DNA of 64,000 nucleotides, taken from Parvularcula oceani (GTDB taxonomy: Bacteria; Pseudomonadota; Alphaproteobacteria; Caulobacterales; Parvularculaceae). The position numbers were made by a program, and so were the translations under genes. The stretch covers positions 62,001 to 126,000 of the forward strand of contig NZ_JPHU01000007.1 of assembly GCF_000733125.1 (NCBI RefSeq), read 5' to 3'. The notes under the pieces are model-generated. The model worked only from the letters and a program-made list of their open reading frames with translations, searched no databases and had not been told where the DNA came from. This document shows positions 27,837 through 36,524 of this stretch, one piece after another (the first letter of the stretch is position 1; each line of letters starts with the position of its first letter).

Positions 27837-29497
27837 AGCCTGCCCCCTTCGTTCGGCAGGCGCATGTCCCGGTTGACGGTCATTGGATCGACCAGGACGG
27901 GAAGAGGCCGGCCCTCTGCGAGGGAGGGCGTCTGGCTGGCCGGGCTGCTCGCCCTGCTCGACGCGGTCGCCATGCCGCCGAGGCATTGTCCCGTCTCGCG
28001 GTAGTCGAGGGCGGCGCGAAGCAGCGCCTCGGCCGGGTCGCCCAGATCGGCGGAGAGGTCGTCGGGAGCGGTGCAGCCCGGCACGCTCTCGGCATAGATC
28101 GCGCCGCTGTTCCGGGGCGTGAAGCCGTTCGGATAGTCGCCGAACCCCTTATTGTTCACGCCCTGAAACTGGATCGTGTAGTAGGTCTCGCCGCAATTGT
28201 CCGTCGGATAGAAGCCGTAGGGCTTGCCGCAGGTCGTGTCTCCGATCAGCACGACCTCGAAATCGACGCCGCGCAGCGCGTTGATGACGGATTCGCTGGC
28301 GCTGCAGGTGGCCTCCGTCGCGAGGACGTAGACGCGCCGCAGGTCGAGGCGGGGCAGCGGCGTCCCGTCGGCCACCGAAAAGCCGAGCGCCGTCGCGAAG
28401 AACGGCGTGGGATCGTTGAAAGCCCCCGTCACCGGATTATACGCGCCCGCATCGTCGTTGAAGCGCAGGCGCTCGAAGGTCCGCCCGCTGGTATAGCCCG
28501 GCCCCGCGATCATGTAGCTGAGCTGGGAGGCGATCGCGAGCAGGCCGCCGCCATTATAGCGCAGGTCGAGAACCAGATCGTCCACGGCCGCCGCCTCGAG
28601 CTCCCTCATCGCATCGATGAGGGCCTCTTCGGTGGAATAGGGGCTGAACGTGTTCAACAGGAGATAGCCGACCCTGCCCCCCGGCTGGTCGAGGGCCTCG
28701 ACCCGTCCGACCGGCACGGTCGAGACGGCGGCGGCGGTCAGCATGATCTCGCGCGGTTCGGGATCGCCGGGATCCTCGACCAGGAAGCTGTGCACCTCGC
28801 CCACGGCGTCCGGGTAGAGGCCGGCGAGGAGCGTGTCGATCTCCGCCGCGGTGTCGGCCCAGACGAGGTCGACACCGTCCACCTCAAGGATGCGCGATCC
28901 CCGCACGAGCTGCTGCTGCCCGTCCACCACCGCAGAAGCCGGCGTTCCGGGGTCGGTGTAGAGCACCCGAACATCGCGCGGCGGGCGCGCGGCATAGGTC
29001 CGGATGCGCGCGCCATAGCCGGCGCTCGGCGCGGCGTTGCGGTCGGCGAGGAACTGCTCGGTCGGTTCGCTGAAGTGGAACTGGTCCTTCGGCGCGCCGG
29101 AGGGGGTCACCGCCGTCGTGCGGAGAATATCGAAATAGGCGAGGCGGCTGTCATAGGAGGCCGGGTCCTCATCGGGCACCTCGTCGTTCCAGAGATAGGT
29201 CTCATGCGTCCATGAGCGCAGCCAGAAGTTCTCGATCGTCGTCGAGCCGGGCTCGTCGGGATAGGGATTTCCTTCGAGGTCGACGCCGCTGCGCGGAATC
29301 TCGCAGCGGTCCTTGAACCGGCTTGCCGCCTCGAACACACCCGGCTGCCATTCGGGCTCCGACGAACTGACAGGGGGCGGGGCCGGGGGCGGCGGCACAT
29401 AGCCGCCGCTGTCCGAGCCGCCGCCCGAACAGGCCGCAAGGCCGATCAGCGCTGCCAGGGGAAGGCTCCCCGCCTGCCGTAAAAATCGGTCGATCAT
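27833..29497 (-). CDS. S41-family (C-terminal processing type) peptidase lipoprotein
   Basis: A 554-residue protein with the lipobox LAAC (MIDRFLRQAGSLPLAALIG then LAACSGGG) and a Gly/Pro-rich tether. A PDZ-like segment with LVRGSRILEVDGVDL lies near the middle, and the S41 core DDLVLDLRYNGGGLLAIASQ follows. The nucleophile should be Ser-399 in TCSASE and the general base Lys-425 in TCGKPYG. The tail after residue ~500 is Ser/Ala-rich. ATG 29497 is chosen; ATG 29518 is possible. It lacks the usual prohead-protease neighbours and is distinct from ctpA at 61 kb. The target is unknown. Confidence 0.85.
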   Translation of the reverse strand: MIDRFLRQAGSLPLAALIGLAACSGGGSDSGGYVPPPPAPPPVSSSEPEWQPGVFEAASRFKDRCEIPRSGVDLEGNPYPDEPGSTTIENFWLRSWTHETYLWNDEVPDEDPASYDSRLAYFDILRTTAVTPSGAPKDQFHFSEPTEQFLADRNAAPSAGYGARIRTYAARPPRDVRVLYTDPGTPASAVVDGQQQLVRGSRILEVDGVDLVWADTAAEIDTLLAGLYPDAVGEVHSFLVEDPGDPEPREIMLTAAAVSTVPVGRVEALDQPGGRVGYLLLNTFSPYSTEEALIDAMRELEAAAVDDLVLDLRYNGGGLLAIASQLSYMIAGPGYTSGRTFERLRFNDDAGAYNPVTGAFNDPTPFFATALGFSVADGTPLPRLDLRRVYVLATEATCSASESVINALRGVDFEVVLIGDTTCGKPYGFYPTDNCGETYYTIQFQGVNNKGFGDYPNGFTPRNSGAIYAESVPGCTAPDDLSADLGDPAEALLRAALDYRETGQCLGGMATASSRASSPASQTPSLAEGRPLPVLVDPMTVNRDMRLPNEGGRL

Positions 29498-29666
29498 GTC
29501 CCGCCCATACCCGCGCATCCCTTTCGGAAAGGTAGGACGGCGATTTCGCCTGCGCCAAATGACGTTTTGCGCAAGTGTCTTACAGGGCCGGCTGTCCTGC
29601 GACGGGATAGCGGCAGCGGCGCGTCCGAGCGTCTTGGCGCCTTGCAAAAGCCCTTGGATGAGCCTC

Positions 29667-29695
29667 TTGTCATGCACGGTTCTCATTCCGATATT
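29667..29695 (+). promoter_or_regulatory. Candidate promoter of the repeat lipoprotein gene
   Basis: TTGTCA (29667-29672), a 17-bp spacer and GATATT (29690-29695) lie 28 bp before the downstream start codon, in the 226-bp divergent region with the S41 gene. Confidence 0.35.
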
Positions 29696-29723
29696 CGATA
29701 AATCATCGGAAGGGGAACCCGTC

Positions 29724-30362
29724 ATGACCACTCGCCTCGCTGTGCTTCTCGCCTCGCCGCTCCTCCTGTCGCTCTCCGGCTGCATCGTCGTCGTCGACGG
29801 GCAGGGGCCTGCGTCGTTCCGGACCGATTTCCAGTCCGGCCGCGCGGGGCCGCCCTCTCCGGCGGAGGCGGTTCTGGAGGATATCGAGGGGCTGCAGGCC
29901 TCCGCCGGCACCGATGTGCGGGTCCGCAGCGGTGGCGAGACGAGGATCGTGCTCGACGAGCGCGCGCAGGAGCGCACGACCTATGCGGTCGAGGACGGAA
30001 TTCTTGAGGTCACCTGCCGCAAGCCCTGCGGCAGAGGCGATCGCGGGGTCGCCACGGTCTATGTGCAGGACCTGTCGAGCCTGCGGGCCAGTTCCGGTGC
30101 CTCGATCCGCGTGGAGGACGCTCTTCCCGCCGCGCAGCGGCTGAGCGTGCGGGCAAGCTCTGGCGGAAGCCTCGACGCCCGCCGGATCGAAGCCAGCCGC
30201 GCCGAGGCGCGCGCCAGCTCCGGCGGCTCGGTCCGTCTCACCGTGACCGACAGGCTCGACGCCAGCGCATCCTCCGGCGGCAGCGTCAGCTATTGGGGCG
30301 ATCCTTCGGTCGACCGCTCCACCAGCTCCGGCGGCTCGGTCAGCCGCCGCGGCGGCGCCTGA
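29724..30362 (+). CDS. Lipoprotein with SSGGSV repeats (DUF2807/GIN-domain-like)
   Basis: A 212-residue lipoprotein; Cys-20 lies in the lipobox LSGC. The region after residue 58 looks like the head GIN domain (DUF2807): a beta-solenoid in which each turn ends SSG[GA]S[VIL]. Copies are at 123, 145, 165, 183 and 201, spaced 22, 20, 18 and 18 residues, with a diverged copy SAGTDV at 60. Two Cys (98 and 102) may pair. GGAAGGGGA precedes ATG 29724. It is divergent from the S41 lipoprotein. A role in surface or stress-related binding is only a guess. Confidence 0.75.
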   Translation: MTTRLAVLLASPLLLSLSGCIVVVDGQGPASFRTDFQSGRAGPPSPAEAVLEDIEGLQASAGTDVRVRSGGETRIVLDERAQERTTYAVEDGILEVTCRKPCGRGDRGVATVYVQDLSSLRASSGASIRVEDALPAAQRLSVRASSGGSLDARRIEASRAEARASSGGSVRLTVTDRLDASASSGGSVSYWGDPSVDRSTSSGGSVSRRGGA

Positions 30363-30363
30363 G

Positions 30364-30738
30364 TCAGCGTCCCGGCTGCAGATGCCGGGCGGGGTCGTAA
30401 TCCCGTCCGGCCTCGCTGTGCCGCTTGAGGCGATTGCCGACACGCGTATAGCCGCAGCGCGGATCGGCGAGGCCGTCTTCCTCCCACGGATCGTCGGCGC
30501 CATAGCGGCGCGGCGGACGGCCGCCGCCGGTCACAAGGACCGAGCGGAAGGTCATCGTCGCATCTTCCCATCGATGCCGGCGCAGATTGGCCGAATAGGC
30601 GAGATGCAGGTCCTCGTCGATGAGGACGTGCCGGTTGTCCGGCGTCTTCTGGGCAGGGGGCTCTTGGATGAAAGCGTTCCGGGGCCTGTCCTTCTGCGGG
30701 AAGAGACGAGCGACGGGGCGCGTTGCAGGAGCAGTCAT
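30364..30738 (-). CDS. Hypothetical protein
   Basis: A 124-residue basic, proline- and arginine-rich protein with no signal peptide or membrane segment. It has an acidic central patch (HVLIDEDLHLAYSANLRRHR) and the segment RYGADDPWEEDGLADPRCGY. A GGAG sequence lies 11 bases before ATG 30738. It converges on the repeat lipoprotein with one base between the stops. I do not recognise a family. Codon use looks like its neighbours. It could be a real small gene or a spurious frame in GC-rich DNA. Confidence 0.45.
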   Translation of the reverse strand: MTAPATRPVARLFPQKDRPRNAFIQEPPAQKTPDNRHVLIDEDLHLAYSANLRRHRWEDATMTFRSVLVTGGGRPPRRYGADDPWEEDGLADPRCGYTRVGNRLKRHSEAGRDYDPARHLQPGR

Positions 30739-30899
30739 GGGGCAGGGTCTCCAACGCTACGGGCCTGCCGATAATACCTGAAGTGTCGGGCGAGTTCCCG
30801 CTTAATTATCAACCATCTAGTGGCGCTTTTGTGACCGGCCTGCCTTCAAGGTTCCGTGTACGTTAACCTTGCCGAAACCCTTTCTGGAAGGGAATGATT

Positions 30900-31760
30900 T
30901 TAGGGTTTCTTTCCGGCCGGTGACGCCGGTCCGGGCCTGTCCCGAGCGTCGAGATGCGCGGCGAGACGGCAAAATTGGGCCACGCTGACGGTTTCCGCCC
31001 GCGCCGTTTCGGCGATGTCCGCCGCGTCCAGCGCCTCGGCCAGCCCCTCATCGAAGACAGGCTTAAGGCTCGACCGGACCATCTTGCGGCGCTGCGAGAA
31101 CGCGGCCTGCGTGATCCGCTCCAGCGCCGGGAGGGTGTCCGGCAGCGGCGTCGCCTCGAACACCAAGACCGAGCTGTCCACTTTCGGCGGCGGGGTGAAG
31201 GCCCGCGCCGGCAGGTGGAAGCCGAGGCTCGGCCTGCTGGCCGCCTGGGAGATCACCGAGAGGCGGCCATAGGTCTTGCCGCCGGGCCCGGCGAGGATGC
31301 GGTCGCCCACTTCGCGCTGGAACATCAGCACCATGCGGGACCACCAGCGCGGCCGCGCCGTCAGCCATTTCACGAGGAGCTCGGTCGAGATGTTGTAGGG
31401 CAGGTTCGAGGCGATCACCGCCGGGGCCCCGCACAGAAGCGTCGGCTCGTCCGCCCGCAGAGCGTCGGCTTCGGCCCAGGCGAGGCGGCCGTCATGGGCC
31501 GCGCGCATCTCTTCGAGAATCGGCATCACGCGGGCATCCCGCTCGATGGCGAAGACATCGGCGCCGGTATCGAGCAGGGCGCGGGTCAGGCCGCCGGGCC
31601 CCGGGCCGACCTCCAGCACGGTGTCTCCTCCGCCCGCCCCCGTCAGCCGCGCGATCTTGGCGGTCAGGTTGAGGTCGAGAAGGAAATGCTGGCCGAGCCC
31701 CTTCCTCGCGGCGAGGCCATGCGCGCTGATGACATCCCTGAGCGGCGGAAGGGTCGTCAC
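30900..31760 (-). CDS. rsmA: 16S rRNA (adenine1518-N6/adenine1519-N6)-dimethyltransferase
   Basis: Dimethylates two adjacent adenines in helix 45 of 16S rRNA, a late ribosome-assembly step. The SAM site reads KGLGQHFLLDLNL and VLEVGPGPGGLTRALLDTGA, the catalytic motif is ASNLPYNIST, and the C-terminal helical domain contains FSQRRKMVRSSLK. The GTG start at 31760 overlaps the pdxA stop as GTGA; 286 residues fit the family. The surA-pdxA-rsmA order is standard. Confidence 0.96.
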   Translation of the reverse strand: MTTLPPLRDVISAHGLAARKGLGQHFLLDLNLTAKIARLTGAGGGDTVLEVGPGPGGLTRALLDTGADVFAIERDARVMPILEEMRAAHDGRLAWAEADALRADEPTLLCGAPAVIASNLPYNISTELLVKWLTARPRWWSRMVLMFQREVGDRILAGPGGKTYGRLSVISQAASRPSLGFHLPARAFTPPPKVDSSVLVFEATPLPDTLPALERITQAAFSQRRKMVRSSLKPVFDEGLAEALDAADIAETARAETVSVAQFCRLAAHLDARDRPGPASPAGKKP

Positions 31761-32824
31761 TCCTCCGTCGCCTCCGCATAGCCCGCGCGCGCCTTCGCCA
31801 TGCCTGCGGCCGCATAGATCGCGCCGATCAGGCTGTCCGGCCGGGCCGCGCCCTTGCCCGCGATCTCGAGCGCCGTGCCGTGGTCGGGGGAGGTGCGCAC
31901 GATCGGTAGGCCGAGCGTGACATTGACCGCATCGTAGAAGGCGAGGGTCTTGATCGGCACCAGCGCCTGGTCGTGATACATGCACAAGGCGGCGTCATAT
32001 TGCCGCCGCGCTTCCTCGTGGAACAGCGTGTCGGCGGGGAAGGGGCCCATGGCATCCACTCCGCGTTCCCGCAGCGCCTCTATGGCGGGGGCGATGACGT
32101 CCTGTTCCTCAGTACCGATCGTGCCGCCTTCGCCGGCATGCGGGTTGAGGCCCGCAATGACGAGGCGCGGCCTGCCAATGCCGAAATCCCGGATCAGGGA
32201 TTGGGACGCGGTCAGCCCGGTCCGCACGATCAGGTCGACGCTCAGCGCATCCGGCACGGCGCGCAGGGGCGTGTGGATCGTCACCGGCACCACGCGGAAG
32301 GAGCCTGCCGACAGCATCATCACCGGCCCCCGCGCGAAACCCCGGGGCAGGGCGGCCTCCGCCGTGAGCGCGCCGAGATATTCCGTATGGCCGGGATGGG
32401 CGAAGCCCGCCTCGGTCAGCGTCTTTTTCTGGATCGGCAGTGTGACCACGCCCGATGCCTCGCCCGACAAGGCGTGCCGCACCGCCATCTCGATTGAGGC
32501 GATCACGGAAGGCGCCGTCGCTGAGGTCGGCGCGCCGGGTTCGACATGAAGGAGCGCGTCGCCCCCGGCCTCGACCGGCAGGACCGGAAGCGCGCGCGGA
32601 AAGACGCTTTCCGCATCGGCGGGCCGTTCGATCGTCGCCAGGCGCAGGTCGAGCCCGACGAGGCGCACGATCTTCTCGACCCGCGCCGGATCGTCGATCA
32701 GGAAGAAGACCGGAGCGCCGCCTGGCGGAGCGTCGGACAGGCGCGCATAGGCCTTGAGCGCGATTTCCGTGCCGATCCCCGCCGGCTCGCCCATGGTGAG
32801 CGCGACAGGCGCGGGGTCAGCCAC
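31757..32824 (-). CDS. pdxA: 4-hydroxythreonine-4-phosphate dehydrogenase
   Basis: NAD-dependent oxidative decarboxylation in the DXP-dependent pyridoxal phosphate pathway. Motifs include LTMGEPAGIGTEI at the N-terminus, HPGHTEYLGAL with a metal-binding His, GLNPHAGEGGTIG and MYHDQALVPIKTL with the other His ligand. The GTG at 32824 is used; it overlaps the surA stop by eight bases, gives 355 residues and removes a non-conserved 15-residue extension. It is translationally coupled to rsmA. Confidence 0.95.
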   Translation of the reverse strand: MADPAPVALTMGEPAGIGTEIALKAYARLSDAPPGGAPVFFLIDDPARVEKIVRLVGLDLRLATIERPADAESVFPRALPVLPVEAGGDALLHVEPGAPTSATAPSVIASIEMAVRHALSGEASGVVTLPIQKKTLTEAGFAHPGHTEYLGALTAEAALPRGFARGPVMMLSAGSFRVVPVTIHTPLRAVPDALSVDLIVRTGLTASQSLIRDFGIGRPRLVIAGLNPHAGEGGTIGTEEQDVIAPAIEALRERGVDAMGPFPADTLFHEEARRQYDAALCMYHDQALVPIKTLAFYDAVNVTLGLPIVRTSPDHGTALEIAGKGAARPDSLIGAIYAAAGMAKARAGYAEATEE

Positions 32825-34142
32825 CGGTGGCGATGCGCAGGTCGACGGCGCTGTCCCGCTCCACGTCACGCAGATAGCGGCGCGACAGGCGATCGAGCTC
32901 CTCGGCGGCCAGCCGGTTCTCGATCTGCCCGCGGCTGGGCAGGCCGAGGCCTTCGTCCCGCGCGCACATCAGCACGCTGTGGAACGCCGTTTCCGATTCG
33001 AGGATATCCGACTGCTCGCCGCGTTCGAGGTCCGCGAGCACGGGCTGGAACTGCGGCGCGAAGGCGGAGGCGGGCATCATGGGCAGGGCGTTCACGCCGA
33101 CGCCTTCGCCCAGATCCACGCTCAGCGCGTCGCCGGTGCAGGGATTGGCCTGCTTGAGGCGCGCGAATCCCGTTTCCGCCGCCTCGCGGCCGAGCGATTT
33201 GGGCGCGCCCGCATAGGCGACCTGATAGGACGGCTCGCCGGCCTCGGCGGCATCCCGCTTCTGGCGCACCGCGACCATCACCATCATGCCGTCCTGCGTC
33301 GGAACGGGCAGGGAAACGTTTCCTTCCTGCAGGTTCTGAACGATCTGCGCGATCTCGGGAGACATCTCGGCGCGGCGCAGCCAGCCCAGATCGCCGCCGC
33401 GAGCCGCGGAGGGACAGGCGGAGAACTGCTCGGCGAGCGCCTGGAAGGGCACGCCCTGGCGCATCTGGTCGATCATCTGCATGCCGACCTGGCGCATCTG
33501 CTCGGCCTGGGCCTGGCTCTCGAGCGGCAGGCAGATCTCGGACAGGAGGAACTGCTCGGTCTGGCTCTGCTCGCGCAGGTCGGCCAGCACGTCCTCGACC
33601 TCGCCCTCGGAGATATTGACGCGCGGGCCGTAGCGGCCCTGCACCAGTTCCTCCCAGGCCCGCTCGGCCCGGATCTTCTCGCGCAGCGTCTCGATGGCGA
33701 TGCCCTGCTGGGCCAGGTCGCGGGCCAGCGCCTCGGGCGAGCCGCCGCCAGAGGCCGCGATGCGCGCCAGCTCCTCGTCCACCGCCTCATCCGGGATCGT
33801 CAGCTCGAAGCGCTCGGCCTCCTGCAGCTTGAGCCGCTCTTCGACGAGATCGCGCAGCGCCTGGCGCTGCATCTGGACGAGCGCCTCTTCGGACAGCTGC
33901 GCGCCGGAGGTCGCCATCATCAGGCGCACGCGCTGCTGCACGTCGAAGGTCGAGATCGGGTGATCGTTGACCACGGCGGCCACGGCGGTGCCGACCTGCG
34001 GCCGGGCCTGCGGCTGCGCCTGGTCCTCGGCCGCCTGCGGCGCATCCTGCGCGGCGGCGGGGGAAGCGGCGAGGCCGGCCGTCAGGCCGCCCATGCCGAT
34101 CAATCCTGCCGCCAGAAGCGTTCGAAGCATAAGCTCGCTCAT
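32817..34142 (-). CDS. surA: Periplasmic chaperone/peptidyl-prolyl isomerase SurA
   Basis: Escorts unfolded outer-membrane proteins to BamA. A signal peptide (MLRTLLAAGLIGMGGLTAGL) ends at AAA near residue 31. The N-terminal chaperone domain includes VNDHPISTFDVQQRVRLMM, and one parvulin domain lies at about residues 185-290 with ARGGDLGWLRRAEMSPE. The C-terminal helix completes 441 residues. Met-1 at 34142 has AAGGA upstream. lptD, often adjacent, is missing here. Cys residues at about 355 and 400 are unusual for a periplasmic chaperone of this kind. Confidence 0.88.
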   Translation of the reverse strand: MSELMLRTLLAAGLIGMGGLTAGLAASPAAAQDAPQAAEDQAQPQARPQVGTAVAAVVNDHPISTFDVQQRVRLMMATSGAQLSEEALVQMQRQALRDLVEERLKLQEAERFELTIPDEAVDEELARIAASGGGSPEALARDLAQQGIAIETLREKIRAERAWEELVQGRYGPRVNISEGEVEDVLADLREQSQTEQFLLSEICLPLESQAQAEQMRQVGMQMIDQMRQGVPFQALAEQFSACPSAARGGDLGWLRRAEMSPEIAQIVQNLQEGNVSLPVPTQDGMMVMVAVRQKRDAAEAGEPSYQVAYAGAPKSLGREAAETGFARLKQANPCTGDALSVDLGEGVGVNALPMMPASAFAPQFQPVLADLERGEQSDILESETAFHSVLMCARDEGLGLPSRGQIENRLAAEELDRLSRRYLRDVERDSAVDLRIATGG

Positions 34143-34247
34143 GAAATCCTTGCGGGCGCGCGCCCCTGCGGCCCGTGGCCTGGGACACTAGACGCGCCGG
34201 GCCATAGTGGAAACCGCCCGCCGGTGAAACTCTCGCAAAGGGAGCGG

Positions 34248-34829
34248 TCAGCCGGGGCCGGGGGCGCCGCCGGGCATGACAGGGTCCGGATCCGGCCGCA
34301 ATTCGCGCAAGGCCGCGATGCGCGGGGCGATGTCCTCTTCATAGGATCGGGGCGTCAGCATCCCGACATGGCGGTGCCGGATGACGCCGTTGCGGTCGAT
34401 CAGGAAGGTCTCGGGCGCGCCGGTCACGCCGAGATCGAGAATGGCCGTGCTGCCGGTTTCGAGGCCCACCTTGGCGTAAGGGTTGCCGAGGTCCCGGAGC
34501 CAGGCCGCGCCGGCCTCGGGCGTGTCCTTCCAGTTCAGCCCGTAGATCGGCACGTCGCCGCTCGCCGCCAGCTCCATCAGGAAGGGATGCTCGGCCCGGC
34601 AGGGCGCGCACCACGAGCCGTAGACATTGAGGAGCGAGACCTCGCCGCCGAAATCTTCGGCTTCGAGCGCCTCGCCGAAGCCGGGCACGGGGTCGAGCGA
34701 GAGCTCCGGCACGGGAGAGCTGATCAGGGCGGAGGGCTGCACCGAGGTGTCGATGCCGAGCCCGCGCACGGCGAAGATCAGGATGACCGCCAGCGTGCCG
34801 AGCGGCAGGAGGTAGAGAGCACGGTTCAT
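34248..34829 (-). CDS. Thioredoxin-like thiol:disulfide protein (DsbE/CcmG type)
   Basis: A 193-residue membrane-anchored thioredoxin-fold protein facing the periplasm. One N-terminal helix (ALYLLPLGTLAVILIFAV) precedes the redox motif WCAPC in NVYGSWCAPCRAEHP. The cis-Pro loop is GAPETFLIDRNG, as in DsbE/CcmG, which reduces apocytochrome c. The C-terminal tail DPDPVMPGGAPGPG is disordered. No other ccm gene is in the window, so a general TlpA/ResA-like role is equally possible. It sits 105 bp upstream of surA, perhaps with its own transcript. Confidence 0.83.
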   Translation of the reverse strand: MNRALYLLPLGTLAVILIFAVRGLGIDTSVQPSALISSPVPELSLDPVPGFGEALEAEDFGGEVSLLNVYGSWCAPCRAEHPFLMELAASGDVPIYGLNWKDTPEAGAAWLRDLGNPYAKVGLETGSTAILDLGVTGAPETFLIDRNGVIRHRHVGMLTPRSYEEDIAPRIAALRELRPDPDPVMPGGAPGPG

Positions 34830-34882
34830 GGAGAAGACCTAGACGCGGCCGCGCCCCGCCGCAAAGGCGGGGCGCCGCGCGG

Positions 34883-36370
34883 TCAGAGCGTCTGGTTGAA
34901 TTCGCCGACCTCGGAATGGCCGGCGAGCACGTCCTGCAGCGCCTTGAACATGGCGTTGCGGTTCTCTTCGGAAGCGGGGCTCTCGACCACGACCACCAGT
35001 TCGGGCTTGTTCGAGGAGGCGCGGACGAGGCCCCAGGTGCCGTCCTCGACCGTGATGCGCACGCCGTTGACCGTGTTCACGTCGGCGACCTTCTGGCCGA
35101 TCATCTCGGTGCGGGTCTTCAGCTCATCGACGATCTTCTCGACGACATCGTATTTCTTGTCGTCGTCGCAATGGGGCGACATGGTCGGCGACTGATAGGT
35201 GTTGGGCAGGTCGCGGCGCAGGTCGGCCATGGACTTGCCGGGATTGCGGTCGAGCATCTTCAGGATCGCCGCCGCCGCGACCAGGCCGTCATCATAGCCT
35301 CGGCCGTAAGGCGCGCGGAAGAAGAAGTGGCCCGACTTCTCGAAGCCCGCCACCGCCTCGATATCGGTCGTCTTGCGCTTGATATAGCTGTGGCCGGTCT
35401 TCCAGTAGACGGTCTCCGCGCCCTGTTCCTTGAGGACGGGGTCGGTCATGAAGAGGCCCGTCGACTTCACGTCGACGACGAATTTCGCGTTCTCGATCTG
35501 GGCGGACAGGTCGCGGGCCAGCATGACGCCGATCTTGTCGGCGAAGATCTCCTCGCCCTCATTGTCCACCACGCCGCAGCGGTCGCCGTCCCCGTCAAAG
35601 CCGAGCGCCACATCCGCGCCGTGCTCGCGCACCGCGTCCTGCATGGCGTGCAGCATCTTCATGTCTTCGGGATTTGGATTGTATTTGGGGAAGGTGAAGT
35701 CGAGCTCGGCATCCATCGGGATCACCTCGACGCCCATGCGCTCCAGCGCCTCGGGGGCATAGGCCCCGGCCGTGCCGTTGCCGCAGGCGGCGATCACCTT
35801 GATCTTGCGCTCGATCTTCACCGTGTCCGCGACATCGGCGATGTAACGCTCGCGCATGTCGGGAACGTAGACATAGGCGCCGCCCTCGCGCGGCTTGAAC
35901 TCGCCCTTCAGCACGATGTCCTTGAGGCGGCCCATCTCGTCGGGGCCGAAGGTCAGCGGCGCCTCGACGCCCATCTTCACGCCGGTCCAGCCATTCTCGT
36001 TATGGCTCGCCGTGACCATGGCGACGCAGGGCACGTCGAGTTCGAACTGCGCGAAATAGGCGACCGGCGACAGGGCGAGGCCGATATCGTGCACCTTGAT
36101 GCCCGCGCTCATCAGTCCGACGATCAGCGCCTGCTTGATCGAGGAGGAATAGCTGCGGAAATCGTGGCCGACGACGATCTCAGGCCGCTTGCCCAGCTCG
36201 TGGATCAGCGTGCCGAGCCCCGCACCGAGCGCCTGGATGCCGAGGCGGTTGATCTCTTCTTCGAAGATCCAGCGCGCATCGTACTCGCGGAAGCCGGTCG
36301 GCTTGACGAGCGGCGTCATCTCATAGGCCAGCGTATTGGGCTTCAGGCCTGTCTGGGGCGTTGGCAGCAT
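34883..36370 (-). CDS. Phosphomannomutase/phosphoglucomutase
   Basis: Alpha-D-phosphohexomutase that interconverts the 6- and 1-phosphates of mannose or glucose for LPS and exopolysaccharide precursors. The phosphoserine site is TASHNENGWTG, the metal loop is FDGDGDRCG, and the sugar-binding part reads EKSGHFFFRAPYG. The phosphate-binding end has VRASSNKPELVVVVES. Length is 495. ATG 36370 is fixed by AGGAGG eight bases upstream. Similar to AlgC/ManB; which sugar it prefers is not visible. Confidence 0.9.
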   Translation of the reverse strand: MLPTPQTGLKPNTLAYEMTPLVKPTGFREYDARWIFEEEINRLGIQALGAGLGTLIHELGKRPEIVVGHDFRSYSSSIKQALIVGLMSAGIKVHDIGLALSPVAYFAQFELDVPCVAMVTASHNENGWTGVKMGVEAPLTFGPDEMGRLKDIVLKGEFKPREGGAYVYVPDMRERYIADVADTVKIERKIKVIAACGNGTAGAYAPEALERMGVEVIPMDAELDFTFPKYNPNPEDMKMLHAMQDAVREHGADVALGFDGDGDRCGVVDNEGEEIFADKIGVMLARDLSAQIENAKFVVDVKSTGLFMTDPVLKEQGAETVYWKTGHSYIKRKTTDIEAVAGFEKSGHFFFRAPYGRGYDDGLVAAAAILKMLDRNPGKSMADLRRDLPNTYQSPTMSPHCDDDKKYDVVEKIVDELKTRTEMIGQKVADVNTVNGVRITVEDGTWGLVRASSNKPELVVVVESPASEENRNAMFKALQDVLAGHSEVGEFNQTL

Positions 36371-36524
36371 GATGGTTCCTCCTGTTGCCAAAAGGCATAC
36401 CGGGCGACGCTTGCCGGGCAAAGCGGGCCGTGTGTACTATTCGATCACGCCGCCGTGTTCCCCAGGCCTTGTCGGGGGGCTCTCCACGCTATCCGCCGTT
36501 TCGGCCCCTGCCTGCGCAAAGAAG

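Noticed and set aside
30739-30899. CtrA box or small gene in the 161-bp gap upstream of the hypothetical gene
   Set aside because: Only a single GTTAACC half-site without a second half at 7-bp spacing, and no coding potential. The stretch also holds part of a hairpin at the rsmA end.
32754-35195. An 813-residue open frame on the plus strand across surA, the thioredoxin-like gene and the phosphohexomutase
   Set aside because: It crosses three well-supported minus-strand genes and shows no motif; a codon-bias shadow.
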